Position numbers and translations under genes: made by a program. 64,000 bases of DNA, taken from assembly GCA_004431415.1 (NCBI GenBank), contig QPMI01000184.1, positions 140,494-204,493 on the forward strand, in the 5' to 3' direction. This DNA comes from Cyanophora paradoxa (lineage: Eukaryota > Glaucocystophyceae > Cyanophorales > Cyanophoraceae). Below the pieces are notes generated by a model. That model made no database searches. It worked only from the letters and a program-made list of their open reading frames with translations, and was not told the DNA's origin. Positions 23,740-33,380 of the stretch are shown one piece after another (positions within the stretch are counted from its first letter, which is position 1; every line of letters begins with the position of its first letter).

Positions 23740-23771
23740 CGCGTTGCGCCGTACCCCGCACAAGAAAAAAG
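23740..23771. promoter_or_regulatory. 32-bp interval between divergent start codons
   Basis: The deneddylase starts at 23739 on minus and the next gene at 23772 on plus. Only 32 bp separate the ATGs, so 5' UTRs are extremely short or the transcripts overlap. The interval has an A-run (GAAAAAAG-type) and no TATA box that I can see. Confidence 0.55.
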
Positions 23772-24314
23772 ATGCCCGGCCGACGGCTCGCGTTCCAGGC
23801 GTCTCTGGCGCCGGCACCGTCGCTGGTAGTTGCACCTTCCAGCGTTCAGAGGCCGGCGCTGTGCGTGCGAGCCTCTGTGCCGGAGCGCGCGACCCGGGCC
23901 CCGGACGCACAGCAGCGGCAAGCTTCCACATCCGATGCGGATGGGAAGGTGAGCGCATAGCTATCCACTTCCACCGCGTCGGCGTAGGCCGGTCTCCTGA
24001 TGCCGCACGCCGAAAGATCGGCCGGCGGGAGGCGCTTCGCTTCGTCAGCGCGGCGGCGGTGGCTTCGCTTGTAGCTTCCACTTCAGCGCCTGAAAAGGCG
24101 CGCGCGGACCAGTGGGACCTGCCCGACATCGACCTCGAGGAGGGCGTGCGTCCTGACCGCGAGCCCCGCGCGCCCGCCTGACTGCGCGGCTGTCCTGCAG
24201 AAGAAGAAGCCTCCCGCAGCCGTCTGGGAGTACTTGGTGTTCTTCGGCACTCCCGCCACCCTGGTCTACTACGTCTGGGAGAAGCAAATCAGGCGCTTCT
24301 TCGGTATCCGGTAG
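23772..24314 (+). CDS. Thylakoid-lumen-type single-span small protein with twin-arginine signal
   Basis: ATG 23772 gives MPGRRLAFQASLAPAPSLVV, a presequence with Phe at position 8. Exon 2 encodes IGRREALRFVSAAAVASLVA, a twin-arginine motif followed by a hydrophobic stretch, then an Ala-x-Ala-like site (KARA) before DQWDLPDIDLEEG. Exon 3 encodes KKKPPAAVWEYLVFFGTPAT, then LVYYVWEKQIRRFFGIR, one hydrophobic helix with a basic end, stop at 24312-24314. Layout parallels the protein at 21.6 kb: bipartite targeting, short acidic mature N-terminus, C-terminal span. A small photosynthetic-complex subunit is plausible but unproven. Confidence 0.65.
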
Positions 24315-24785
24315 CTCCGTGCTGCACCTCGCTTCCCTTTCCTCCCTCCCTCCCTTCGATCATTTAGCCCCTCTCTGTATCTTTTCTTCTGGAGTGCACA
24401 TTCCGTGAAAGGTCGCCTGCCGGGGACTCCTCGAAGAGCATGCAGCATTTCGCAATCAGGACCGGGGGTATTCTGCTGGATTTGTGCGTTCTTGCTATGG
24501 ATATCGCACTTGGTTAATGTGCTATATAAGCGCCGTGGGAGCACTGAAGGAGCACCCAGGCACCGCGGCAAGCGGACAGAATAGTGAGTACTCGAAACCT
24601 CCTGCGCTATTCTATGAGAAATGTGCTAAACTAAACTTCAAGCTATGCGGACTCAAAAATGGAGAGGCTCGCCTCAGGGCGCCACCGTCCATCTACAGGA
24701 AGCAAGAAGGGCTTCAGAGGAAGCCGCCATAGTCTGCAAAGAAACAAAGATTGGCCGAGAAGAGGAGGGAGCACAGCAACCGCAA
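24315..24785. other. Intergenic, AT-richer
   Basis: Downstream of the single-span gene and of the minus-strand gene that ends at 24786. Holds a TATA-like TGCTATATAAGCG near 24520, but no supported plus-strand gene follows it. No other structure seen. Confidence 0.4.
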
Positions 24786-25233
24786 CTATTTGAAAGCCAC
24801 GTGGTACGACGGGGCAGCCGCGGAAAGAAAGCTACTGGACGAGATAGGGGGACGGCCATCGTCTGTCGCTTCTACTGCTGCACGGAGCGCGTCGTCGTTG
24901 AGATCGATCTTCTTGCACTTTTGTTTCCCTATTGCCCGCAGGCTGCGAGTCTGCCGGGCCGCGCTGATCGACTGGCTCTCTCGTGGGGTGGGCGGTGACA
25001 CAATCAGCTCCACCTGCGGTTGGGAGCGCGACCGCAGCAAGTGGCAGTCTGATGGATCCGAAAGTGACGGCCCCGGCAGAGGTAGCAGATGAGCGCACTG
25101 CCCGGCGAGAGGTCAACGGCGGCGAAACATGGAGAGGTCGCAAGCTCTCGAACAGCAGCGCGTTAAGCCTCCTAGGCGGTCCTAGACAGCAGCAACTACT
25201 TGCAACAGCTCTAGGCGAGGCGAAAAGCGCCAA
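24786..25233 (-). CDS. Small presequence-bearing hypothetical protein
   Basis: ATG at 25233: MALFASPRAVASSCCCLGPP, a basic, Ser/Ala/Leu-rich presequence with Phe at position 4, ending about RRAVRSSATSAGA. After an intron (GTCACTTTCGG...CAACCGCAG) the second exon reads VELIVSPPTPRESQSISAAR, QTRSLRAIGKQKCKKIDLND, DALRAAVEATDDGRPP and ends PSYHVAFK, stop at 24786-24788. About 125 residues. Plastid targeting is inferred from the presequence style. No family recognised. A plus-strand reading across the same DNA also looks protein-like, but this one has a proper start, one clean intron and a stop. Confidence 0.5.
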
Positions 25234-25259
25234 ACCTAGCAGAGCGCACGTCTCGGGTC

Positions 25260-25448
25260 TTGTACGCGACTGGCGACGTGGGAGTCCAGGTCAATGCCGA
25301 CGGGAGCTGGGGATCAGACATCATCCTTCAGCCCATGCGTCCCGTCACGACCGAAGCTGCCAAAGCTGCCCAAAGCACGCCGGGGGCCGGGGTTGCCGGG
25401 GTGCAGTTCCCCCTCGAGTTCACTGGGCGGTTCTTTCTTGCCGGCTGA
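25260..25448 (+). CDS. Possible 3' exon of an unresolved gene
   Basis: An open stretch reads VQVNADGSWGSDIILQPMRP, VTTEAAKAAQSTPGAGVAGV and QFPLEFTGRFFLAG, then stop at 25446-25448. The composition looks coding, but no ATG is in frame and I could not find a convincing upstream exon that does not overlap the minus-strand gene. Kept only as a candidate terminal exon. Confidence 0.25.
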   Translation: MYATGDVGVQVNADGSWGSDIILQPMRPVTTEAAKAAQSTPGAGVAGVQFPLEFTGRFFLAG

Positions 25449-25848
25449 TTGGTCTCGCTAGCGTTTATTAAGCTAGATACAAGCTGAAGCCACGTCAAGC
25501 TGCTGAACCGGCGGTTTGCGTTGGGGAGGAAGGGATCGCTCTGGGGGGGGTATCGTTCGTTGGCAGAATCCCAGCAGGGAGGCGCTAGGGTCGTCACAGG
25601 AGACGCGCCAGGCTCGCTCCAGCGGCGGATCTGATTGTGGAATCAACTTGTCTGTCACATTCGTCTGCGTGCGTTGGCACCGCCCGATAGCGCAATCCGT
25701 CGGCCTGGGAGGTCGGGCGAGGCACGGGCGCGCCGAAGCCTCTTTAGAGGGAGTTTAGAGCCTTTATGGCCTTTCGGTGGCCGTCTGACAGCGCAGACTT
25801 CCTGGCCCTCTCCACTCAGCCCTGATCTCGCCCCGCGCCTGCAGGAAG

Positions 25849-27672
25849 ATGAACGGGCACATAAAGACCATGAAAGTCTTGCCCAACCCGGCATTGAAGA
25901 ATGTGAAATACGAGATTCGTGGGCCGCTCAACCGCCGTGCAGATGAGCTCGCTCAGTGCGCCCGTCACCGCCCCTTCGCGCCGAGCGCCGCGGCGTGGCC
26001 GTTGATGCTGTTGTTTCTTTCTGTTGTGCAGGCAGGGCGCACAGATCATCAAGCTGAACATCGGCAACCCCGGCGCATTCGGTTTCCGCACCCCAGAGCT
26101 CCTGCGCCAGGCGGTTGTCGACCACCTGGAGGACAGCGAGGGATACGTGCACCAGAAGGGTGTTCTTTCTGCACGCAAGGCGATTGTGGACACGTTCACC
26201 GAGCGAGGCATTCCCGGCGTGACCCCAGACCATGTTTTCATCGGCAATGGTGCGCCGCCCCTTGTCGAGAGAGCCTCCCGGCCGCCCACCGACCTTTTCG
26301 CGCAGGTGTCTCAGAGCTGATTATGATGGCTATGCGCGCGCTCATCTGCCGCTTTGACGAGGTCATGGTTCCCAGCCCGGACTACCCGCTCTGGACCGCG
26401 TCGGTCGTGATGCACGACGGCACGCCTGTGCACTACCCGTGCAAGGTGGAGAATGGGTGCGAGCACTCTACGCGCATGTCGGCCGGCTGCGGCGCAGGCT
26501 GAGCGCCCGCTTGCAGCTTCCTTCCCAAGGTGGAGGATCTGGAGGCGCTGGTGACGCCGCGCACGCGCGCAATTGTCGTGATCAGCCCGAACAACCCGAC
26601 GGGCGTTGTCTATCCCGAGGAGACGCTCAAGATGATTGCCGACTTCGCGGGTGACTCCGCGCGCTGCGGCCCTGCCGCGCGGGCGCCCAGCTGACGGCCG
26701 CGCCCCCGCAGAGAGGCACAACCTGGTGTTGTTCAGCGATGAGATCTATGACCACATGCTCTACGACGGCGCCCAGGTGCGCGCGGGGAGCGCGCCGCCG
26801 CCGCTCTCGCCCTGGCACTGGCGCGGTTCCGAATTCGAGCGGCCGGCGCGCAGCACATCTCGATCGGGCGCTTTGTGAAGAAGACGCTGTGCGCGACCTT
26901 CGGCGGGCTGTCGAAGGTGTACCGCGCGTGCGGCTTCCGCGTCGGCTGGCTCGTCTTCAGCGGCAACGTGGCGGCCGGCGCCGACTACTTCATGGCGCTG
27001 GACCTGCTCGCCGGCCTGCGGCTCTGCAGCAACGCGCCCGGCCAGTGGGCCGTCGAGACCGCCCTCCGCGGCCACCAGACCATCCACGAGCTCACCAACC
27101 CCGGCGGCCGCCTGTACCAGACCCGGAAAGCGATCATCGAAGGCGTCAAGAAGAGCAAGTACCTCCGGCTCGCGCAGGTGACCGCAGCGCCGCGCCGCGC
27201 CGGCGTCGAGCCGAGCCGCGGGGCGCTGAGCCTGGCGCAGATCCCGGACGGGGCGATGTACGTCTTCATCGGCGTGAACAAGGAGCTGCTGCCCGACTTC
27301 GACGACCAGAAGTTCGGCATGGACCTCCTCGAGCAGAAGCACGTCCTCATCGCCCCCGGTGCGCCGAAGCGCGGCGCCCCAGCCGCCGGCCGCCGGCGCG
27401 GGCGAGGCCCTGACCCTCGCGGCGGGGGCAGGGACGTCGTTTAACGTGAAGTACAACGACCACTTCCGCCTCACGCTGCTCCCCAACGAGGAGACCGTCG
27501 CCGACGTCTTCCACCGGATAGGCGTGCCCGCGCCCGTCCCCGTCCTTCCGCCCCTCTCACACTGCCTGCCCTCTCAGAGGACGTGCTGGACGGGTACGCG
27601 AAGGAGTACGAGAAGAGGCGGGCAGAGATGCTCGACAGCCCCTCGAGGCGGATGTCGCCCCTCTCCGCATGA
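25849..27672 (+). CDS. alaA: Alanine (glutamate-pyruvate) aminotransferase, AlaA/YfbQ-like, PLP class I
   Basis: ATG 25849 (MNGHIKTMKVLPNPALKNVK) is followed by YEIRGPLNRRADELAQ and, after an intron, QGAQIIKLNIGNPGAFGFRT, the glycine/N-rich start of class I aminotransferases of the AlaA type. Further motifs: VHQKGVLSARKAIVDTF, IGNGVSELIMMAMRAL, VPSPDYPLWTASVVMHDG, VISPNNPTGVVYPEETLKMI, FSDEIYDHMLYDG, FGGLSKVYRACGFRVGW with the PLP-binding Lys, GRLYQTRKAI, DQKFGMDLLEQKHVLIAPG and FRLTLLPNEE. Stop at 27670-27672. Such enzymes interconvert alanine and 2-oxoglutarate with pyruvate and glutamate. About nine introns; the last appears to be GC-AG (GCGTGC...CTCAG). No obvious targeting peptide, so cytosolic is likely. 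The ATG follows a CAG, so a 5' UTR intron is possible. Confidence 0.85.
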
Positions 27673-28455
27673 GTTGGCGGCCTGCCAGGCACCTCCTCCC
27701 TTTCTTCTCTTCCCCCTTTCTTCTTCGTCCCCCTCCGCCCCCTCGCACGCACGTCTCCGGCCGCGGATTCCAGAGCTAGTAGATGGCACTCCGCGCCTCG
27801 AGGTTTTCCCCTTCGCCAGCAGAACAGGATAAGGGCCCATTTTGTCGCGCGGGCTGTGCTCCGCTCTCTCTCAAGTAAGTATCGTGCACATACCGTAGCT
27901 GCAGCCGCTCGGCTGTTTTGAGTGCGAGAGACCCGCGAGGTAGTCTTCTTCTGTTTCAATCTGCAGAAGAGTCCGTCTCCGAAGGAAGCTGCCGTCATTC
28001 ACGGACAGAGGAAAGGGAGAATCGTCGTGCGCACGTGCCCCGAAAATGCATCATGGCATGGATTCGGGTTCGAAAATCAGACTGTTCGATTTCATGACAA
28101 AGGAAATATTATGCATCATTTGATTTGCTGTCTGTCACGACGTCTACAGTGGCTATGAGACACGAGACGCAACTGCAAAAATTGAAATATAGTACACGAT
28201 GCGAAATGCAAGAGCTGTGTTAACTTAACTAGAGCGGATCGGAGAGTGAGTGAGGCGATTGGAGGCAAGAAATTCGAAGCAAGACCGCATTCGCCGAGTC
28301 TAATCAAACACGGCCAAGGATCATCGGGTCGAGCCAATGGACGGCCGGGGTGAAGGCGACGCTAGATCAATGCCTGATTTGGTGAAGAAGATTGAGATGA
28401 AATGTGAAAGTAATTAGGTAGTGAGCTCCCGAACTTCGGCATGCCAGAGGCCGCC
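27673..28455. other. Intergenic, convergent 3' ends
   Basis: C/T-rich after the aminotransferase stop, then AT-richer. No supported gene. Probably 3' UTRs of the aminotransferase and of MAF paralogue B. Confidence 0.45.
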
Positions 28456-29129
28456 TTAGTTCTTCTTGAGGGTGAAGTTGGTGATCTTCACGAGGCCGCC
28501 GATCATGCCCTCGAACGCCTTGAAGTGCGCGTCCCAGCCGGAAACTTGGTCCTCGCCGACGTACATCTGCGGCCACGCGGGTCGGCTATCAAGAACGTGC
28601 ACAGACGCCGGAACGGCCGTCCGGGCGGGACTGACCTTGGGCTCGACAGCCCAGGTGTTCATGAGACCGTTCTCGCGGTCGAAGGTGATGCCCGTGCGCG
28701 GCTTCCGCTCGCGGCCCTTCATGAAGCTGTCGAAGTCCTTCATCTGAAGCACCATACACGTTAGCCGCCGGAACGACGCCGACCTAATTATGACGACCCG
28801 CGGGGCGCGCGCAGTGCGCGCGGGCCCGCAGGTGCTTCATTTGCGCTATTTAAACATTCTTAAGCGCGTGGGAAGGCACTGTAAGGGTGCGCGCGCCGAA
28901 TGCCGTCCGCACGTGCGGATCCCGCTAGACTCGCAACCGCGGCCTGGGCAGCGCTAACCTCCTCGGGGATGGCCCACGACGCCTTGTTCGACTCGGAAGT
29001 AGACGCCTCCTCCTTGGTGCTCGGCTCGGCCTCGGCGCGCACGCAGAACTTCGCCGGCGCGGCACGGGCCGACTGCACGCTGAAGCGCGAGGTGCTGGGG
29101 CGGACGGGGGTGGAGACGACGAAGGCCAT
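28456..29129 (-). CDS. Plastid-targeted small protein, MAF paralogue B
   Basis: ATG at 29129: MAFVVSTPVRPSTSRFSVQS, then KFCVRAEAEPSTKEE and KASWAIPEE. The first exon is exactly 57 codons, ending at 28959 before GTTAGC. Exon 2 MKDFDSFMKGRERKPRTGIT continues unbroken into FDRENGLMNTWAVEPK. Exon 3 MYVGEDQVSGWDAHFKAFEG ends KITNFTLKKN, stop at 28456-28458. It shares presequence and core with paralogue A at 20.8-21.5 kb, but the C-terminus differs (no FFGGLLKALGL). It lacks the intron that splits RKPRSG/ITFD in A. Function unknown; plastid location inferred from the presequence. Confidence 0.7.
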
Positions 29130-29529
29130 TTCGACTGCTGTGCTGGCGCGTGCTTTCGTTTTGCAAAAGTTCTAATGAAGTGACGAGTTCTGATGCGCGA
29201 GTCGGTTTTGGGGCGGGTCAAATTTGCAACAAGCACTCTATCCCCCCCCGCGCGCACGAATCGAAAAGCTGCCTGGGGGTACAGGCAGGTTTGTTAGGGT
29301 ACAGGCGTCTGCCAACCTCGCGCCGCCAGCTCTGTCGTGCTTGTTCTCGCCTCCGTCGGTTGCCATCTTCGAGCAACGGCGCTGACGCCGACCGGTTGTG
29401 CGTGCCCCTCGCACGGTGACCCGTCGCCGCCGCCGCCGTACGTGCAGGCCCCAGATCTACGTGCAGGCCCCCAGAACGCGCAGGCCCCTGCGCCAGAGCT
29501 GTCTACAGCGTGCACCGACGCACTCAAGC
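29130..29529. other. Intergenic region between divergent genes
   Basis: Separates MAF paralogue B (minus) and the RING-H2 gene (plus). Contains short repeats of GTGCAGGCCCC type around 29442-29490. A longer N-terminus for the RING gene from this region cannot be excluded. Confidence 0.4.
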
Positions 29530-30264
29530 ATGAGTGGCTCGGCGCCGACCTGTGCCGTCCTCGGCGCCGGCCCTACGGTCTCTGACGCGGCCGAGCCGCT
29601 GAACGACCTCGTACTCGAGTCTTCTCCATCTCTTGCCCCGCTGGAGGAGTTCAGATCCCCGCGCGGCGAGGAGGGGCGTCAATTCGTTCCAGGGCGGGCG
29701 GCCGTCAAGATTCCCCGTGCGGGAGCCAGCTCCGCTAGCTCGCGCATGAGCGCCAGCTCGAGCCGCCGCAACTTCCTCGTCGATCTGCTCACAGCATCGT
29801 CGGCTTTCCTGTCGCTGAGGAACCCCGAAGTCTCCCAGATGCGGCGCGTCCTCCCGCCCACCCTCGCCCCAGATCTCGACATTCTCGACCACATCGACTG
29901 GCATGCGCTGCTTCCGAGTCGCGGCATCGACGCGGAGCAGATCTCGAAGCTGCCGCGCTTCGTGGTCGCGGCGGCGGCGGTGGCGGCGGCGGCGGCGGCC
30001 CCCTGCAGCGTCTGCCTGGAGGAGCTGGCGGAGGGGGAGAGGGCCCTGCGCCTCCCGTGCTCGCATCACTTCCACGAGCAGTGCATTGCGAAGTGGTGCC
30101 CCCGCCCCCCCCCCCCCCCCCCCCCCCCCCGGCACCCTGATCGATATTGCTGCGGTGGTTTGGCCTCCTGACCGCCCCGCCCCCGGCCCGCGGCCGGCCC
30201 CGCGCGCAGGCTCGGGACCGACGCCCGCTGCCCGAACTGCCGGCAGAGCTGCTCCAGCCTCTGA
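29530..30264 (+). CDS. RING-H2 finger protein, likely E3 ubiquitin ligase
   Basis: ATG 29530 (MSGSAPTCAVLGAGPTVSDA). A Ser-rich N-terminal region and FLVDLLTASSAFLSLRNPEV precede an Ala run, then the RING-H2: CSVCLEELAEGERALRLPCS, HHFHEQCIAKW, an intron, and LGTDARCPNCRQSC, stop at 30262-30264. All eight ligands (C-x2-C, C-x-H-x2-H-x2-C, C-x2-C) are present. The intron splits the Trp codon and holds a run of 26 C (30105-30130). RING-H2 domains recruit E2 enzymes. The substrate is unknown. The protein ends right after the RING, about 195 residues. Confidence 0.75.
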
Positions 30265-30749
30265 GCCCGACCGCACGCCATCTTTCTCTGTAAGATACTC
30301 GATGTCACTTCTCTCGGCTGCACCACACATAATGCTTTGAACTTCTAGATTGTAAATTAGCTTCTATCTGCCCGGCACTTCCAGGCAGCACCCTTGTCGG
30401 ACCGTTTCCACTTCTGCTCCACGCTGCACGCGTACGTGTGCACGTGGAGCCTGTACATGTACTACACGTTGTAATTGTACTTTACCCTGTTGTTCAATAT
30501 AGTTAGGCAGCCACTGTACCATATTACAGCTACTAGGGCTTCGAAAATCTGTTGTATTCGTAGGACTGGACTGCTCACTAGCTATCGCTGCAGGGCTCGC
30601 TCGGCCCTTGCAGTTCTCGCGGAAGCGGCCCCTGTCGGGCCCTGTACATGTATGTGCACAATACAGCAGCAGCAGCGTTGACCAGAACCGGAGGCCTAGG
30701 GCCTAGCCTAGGGTGCCTCGGCCGATAAGGTGGCTTACTGTGCGTGTGG
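30265..30749. other. Intergenic, convergent 3' ends
   Basis: AT-richer spacer with palindromic pieces such as GTACATGTAC-like runs near 30450 and 30645. No gene seen. Probably both 3' UTRs. Confidence 0.45.
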
Positions 30750-32267
30750 CTAGCTCGCGGTGCAGGAGGCGAGGGCGGGGCCGGCGTGCTGGCCGGCGGC
30801 CGGCTCGCGCAGGAAGACGTCGTAGAGGACGCCGAAGTGGTCGGAGGGCCACACGGGGCGCCGCCCCACCCGCTCGTCCTCCTCCTCCCCCACCTGCTCT
30901 GCTCATCACGCACAGGTCTGCATCTGGAGGAGGCGGGGCGGGGCCGGGGCCGGGGCGCGCGCGCCTGCTCGGTGCCGACGATGGTCGCCTCGACCCGCTC
31001 GATGTCCGGGCCGCGCCAGTACCTGCGCCCGCTTCCCCTGCTCGGGCCGCGCACGGCCAGGGCGAAAGGAGGTGGCGGGCAGGCTAGGGCCGCTCGAGCG
31101 CACATGCGGTCCAGCCGGTTCTGGTACTTCCCGAAGTTCATCTTGTTCGCCTGCGCCCAGCCGGCCGGCGTCTTTCGAGCCCCGAGCGCGAGGGCCGAGC
31201 TGGGGCGGGGCGGGGCGGGGCGGGGGCGGGGCGGACGAGGCAGTCGTAGGTGTAGCCGGGCCCCTGGCGGGCCTCGTCCCAGGCGTCGTTGAGGCCCTCC
31301 AGCGCCGGGTGCCGCTCCTCCGCGCTCAGGATGTTCGTGTCTGGGGCGACTCAGCGCGGGAGAAGGCGGGCGGGGCGGGCCTAGTTGAAGGCCCAGGGCC
31401 CTCCCTCCGCCCACACACCTCCCCAGAAGATCGCGTTGCGCTGCCGCCGCATGGCCGCCCGGACCTGCCCCGAATCAGATCCAGGGGGCGGGCGGGCGAG
31501 GGGGGGGCGTGGTGGCGGGCCTCCACGATCTGGGCCTCGCGCGTGCGCGCGCTGTTGAGGGACTCCAGGTGGGCCGTGAAGACGGACACCGCCGTGGGCC
31601 CCACGCGCACCTGCCAACAGGCGTCGGCCGAGGAGGCGGAGCGCATCGGAGGGGCGCGCTCGCCTCGGCGCCGAGGAGCTCGCGGCCCATGCGCGTCTCC
31701 GTGAAGGCCTGCATCTCCGGCTGGCGCGTGAAGGGCAGCCTCGAGAAGAGCACCACGCCGTACGAGTTCCGCAGCGTCCGCCCTGGCGCGCGCCCCGCTC
31801 AGCGCGCGCCCGGTCGAGAGCCGCACTCCGTTTCTGGCCGCGGTCGTCCTAGAGCAAGAGCCCTATAGCTAGCGCTATTTCGTTGGCACATGCACAGCGC
31901 GGCGCACCGGTCCCTGGGTCTGATCTGTACGGATACTCCCGCATAACAGGATGCATCTGCGCGGCCGGCCCCTCCCTAAATCGTATCTAGATCAGATGAA
32001 GCGCATGCGCACCGCGAGCTGGGGAAGGTTTTGCTCCGTGCACTGAGCAGCAGCTTAGCAGCGCCGCAAAGCCTCATAACGTACGCACACCTCTTGGAGC
32101 CCGATGATGTCGGGTGCATGCGTCGCGATGATGTCTCCAATCGCTTTCATACGAGCGCCCTCCGCGAAAGGATCGAACCAAACGTTGTAGCCGAGCGCGC
32201 GCAGCCGCATTTGTTCAACTGCTGGCAGTCTGCTGGCAGACTGCTGCGCGACCGGGGGTACACTCAT
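30750..32267 (-). CDS. TDP2: Tyrosyl-DNA phosphodiesterase 2-like endonuclease/exonuclease/phosphatase
   Basis: ATG at 32267 (MSVPPVAQQSASRLPAVEQM), then LGYNVWFDPFAEGARMKAIG and APDIIGLQE with the Mg-binding Glu. Small exons give CTEQNLPQLA and MHPVMREYPYRSDPGTG. Then TLRNSYGVVLFSRLPF, TRMGRELLGAE, VSVFTAHLESLNSARTREAQ, RNAIFWGGDTNILSAEERHP (catalytic Asp in GGDTN), GPGYTYDCLANKMNFGKYQN, RLDRMYWRGPDIERVEATIV and PVWPSDHFGVLYDVF (the SDH signature). Stop at 30750-30752. All EEP catalytic motifs are present in order. TDP2 enzymes remove topoisomerase II from 5' DNA ends. About nine exons, with at least three introns that fit only as GC-AG. No N-terminal UBA domain. Another EEP phosphodiesterase is the alternative. 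Confidence 0.8.
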
Positions 32268-32299
32268 TACGAAGCAAGCCTGCCGGGGACTTCGCAGGA
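32268..32299. promoter_or_regulatory. 32-bp interval between divergent start codons
   Basis: TDP2-like gene starts at 32267 on minus and the next gene at 32300 on plus, leaving 32 bp between ATGs. This is exactly the spacing seen at 23740-23771. Very short 5' UTRs or overlapping transcripts are implied. Confidence 0.55.
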
Positions 32300-33380
32300 A
32301 TGGACTCGTTCGAAAACCTGCCTCTGGGCGAGTTCGTCCACGGCGATATCCCGACGCCCCAGGCGCCGCCGCCGCCGCCAGTTAAAAAGTGCCCGGAAGC
32401 CAAGTGTGTGGTCTGCGAGAAGTACCTTGGCGCTCTCCAGGTGCATTCTTTGTAGTTTTCGCATTCTCCGCGCGGCCTTGCTGGGATAACCGCCGCGCCT
32501 TCTTCACCTGGTGTGGCCCGACCTCTTGTACCGGAGGCCACTCCTTGTAAAGCGACCTGCATAGCTAGATTGTCGGCACATGTGGCGCTTGTTCCTCTGC
32601 CTGGCGGCGGCCTCCCGCCTTCCTCGACTAACGGTTTCGGCGTCGTCCCCGGGGATTCCTATTGCGATTCGACTTGTCAAGTTGCATAGTATAGCTAGAT
32701 CGTCGGCTCATCCGGCGCATGATATAGCATCGACCGCCATCATCCGTTTCTCACGGCCGGCCCCCGCAGACGGATCGGGACCCATTGGAGTATGGCCTGC
32801 GGCTGGATCGCTCTTTCTCCCACGTCGTGAATGCACATGAGCTCGGGAAGGTTCGCAACGATGAGCGCCTGTCACCGCCGCTTGCCCGCGGCGCCCGCGC
32901 CGACGAGCCCTGGCGCGCAGGTGCCGAATGCCGAGTGGACGAACCTTCGCGCATGGTGCGCGTCTCTCCCGCGCTGCGCTCCCTGTGCGCGCCGCTCTTC
33001 TGATCTCGGCTGCTCCCCGGCCCGGCCCCCGTAGCTACGAAGCGAAGAACAAGGTGCCGGCGGCGCCGGGGCCGGCTCACGCCAGCGGCGCGCTGCTGAC
33101 TCTCCGGGCGCAGATGGACGACATAGACGTGCGCAGCGGGAAGCCGATCGGGTACGTGGAGGAGGAGGAGCGGATAGACTTCCTCGACTTTGAGGGCCTC
33201 TGCGGCGCGGTGCATGCGCGCCGGCGGCCCCGTCGGCCCCGCCGGACCGCCGCTCACGCCGGCCCGCAGGAGGAGGCCTCCAGCGTGGAGGGCGGCGTGG
33301 CGGCGGCGGTGGCGGAGGAGGCTTCGTTCGCCGAGTTCGCGGACGAGGCGGTCGAGGCCGGCGAGTACGAGACCCTGTAG
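32300..33380 (+). CDS. Hypothetical acidic protein with two Cys pairs
   Basis: ATG 32300 (MDSFENLPLGEFVHGDIPTP), a Pro run, then KKCPEAKCVVCEKYLGALQ with a C-x4-C-x2-C group. After an intron of about 315 bp: TDRDPLEYGLRLDRSFSHVV, NAHELGK; then VPNAEWTNLRA; then YEAKNKVPAAPGPAHASGAL, LTLRAQMDDIDVRSGKPIGY and VEEEERIDFLDFEGLCGA. The last exon is Ala/Glu-rich, ending EAVEAGEYETL at 33378-33380. About 183 residues. No family recognised. All splice joins keep frame, and the acidic tail could be a protein-interaction region (inference). Confidence 0.6.

Noticed and set aside
24727-24868. Plus-strand reading AKKQRLAEKRREHSNRNYLK that looks protein-like
   Set aside because: It lacks a start and consistent flanking exons, and overlaps antisense to a minus-strand gene with ATG, presequence, one clean intron and stop.
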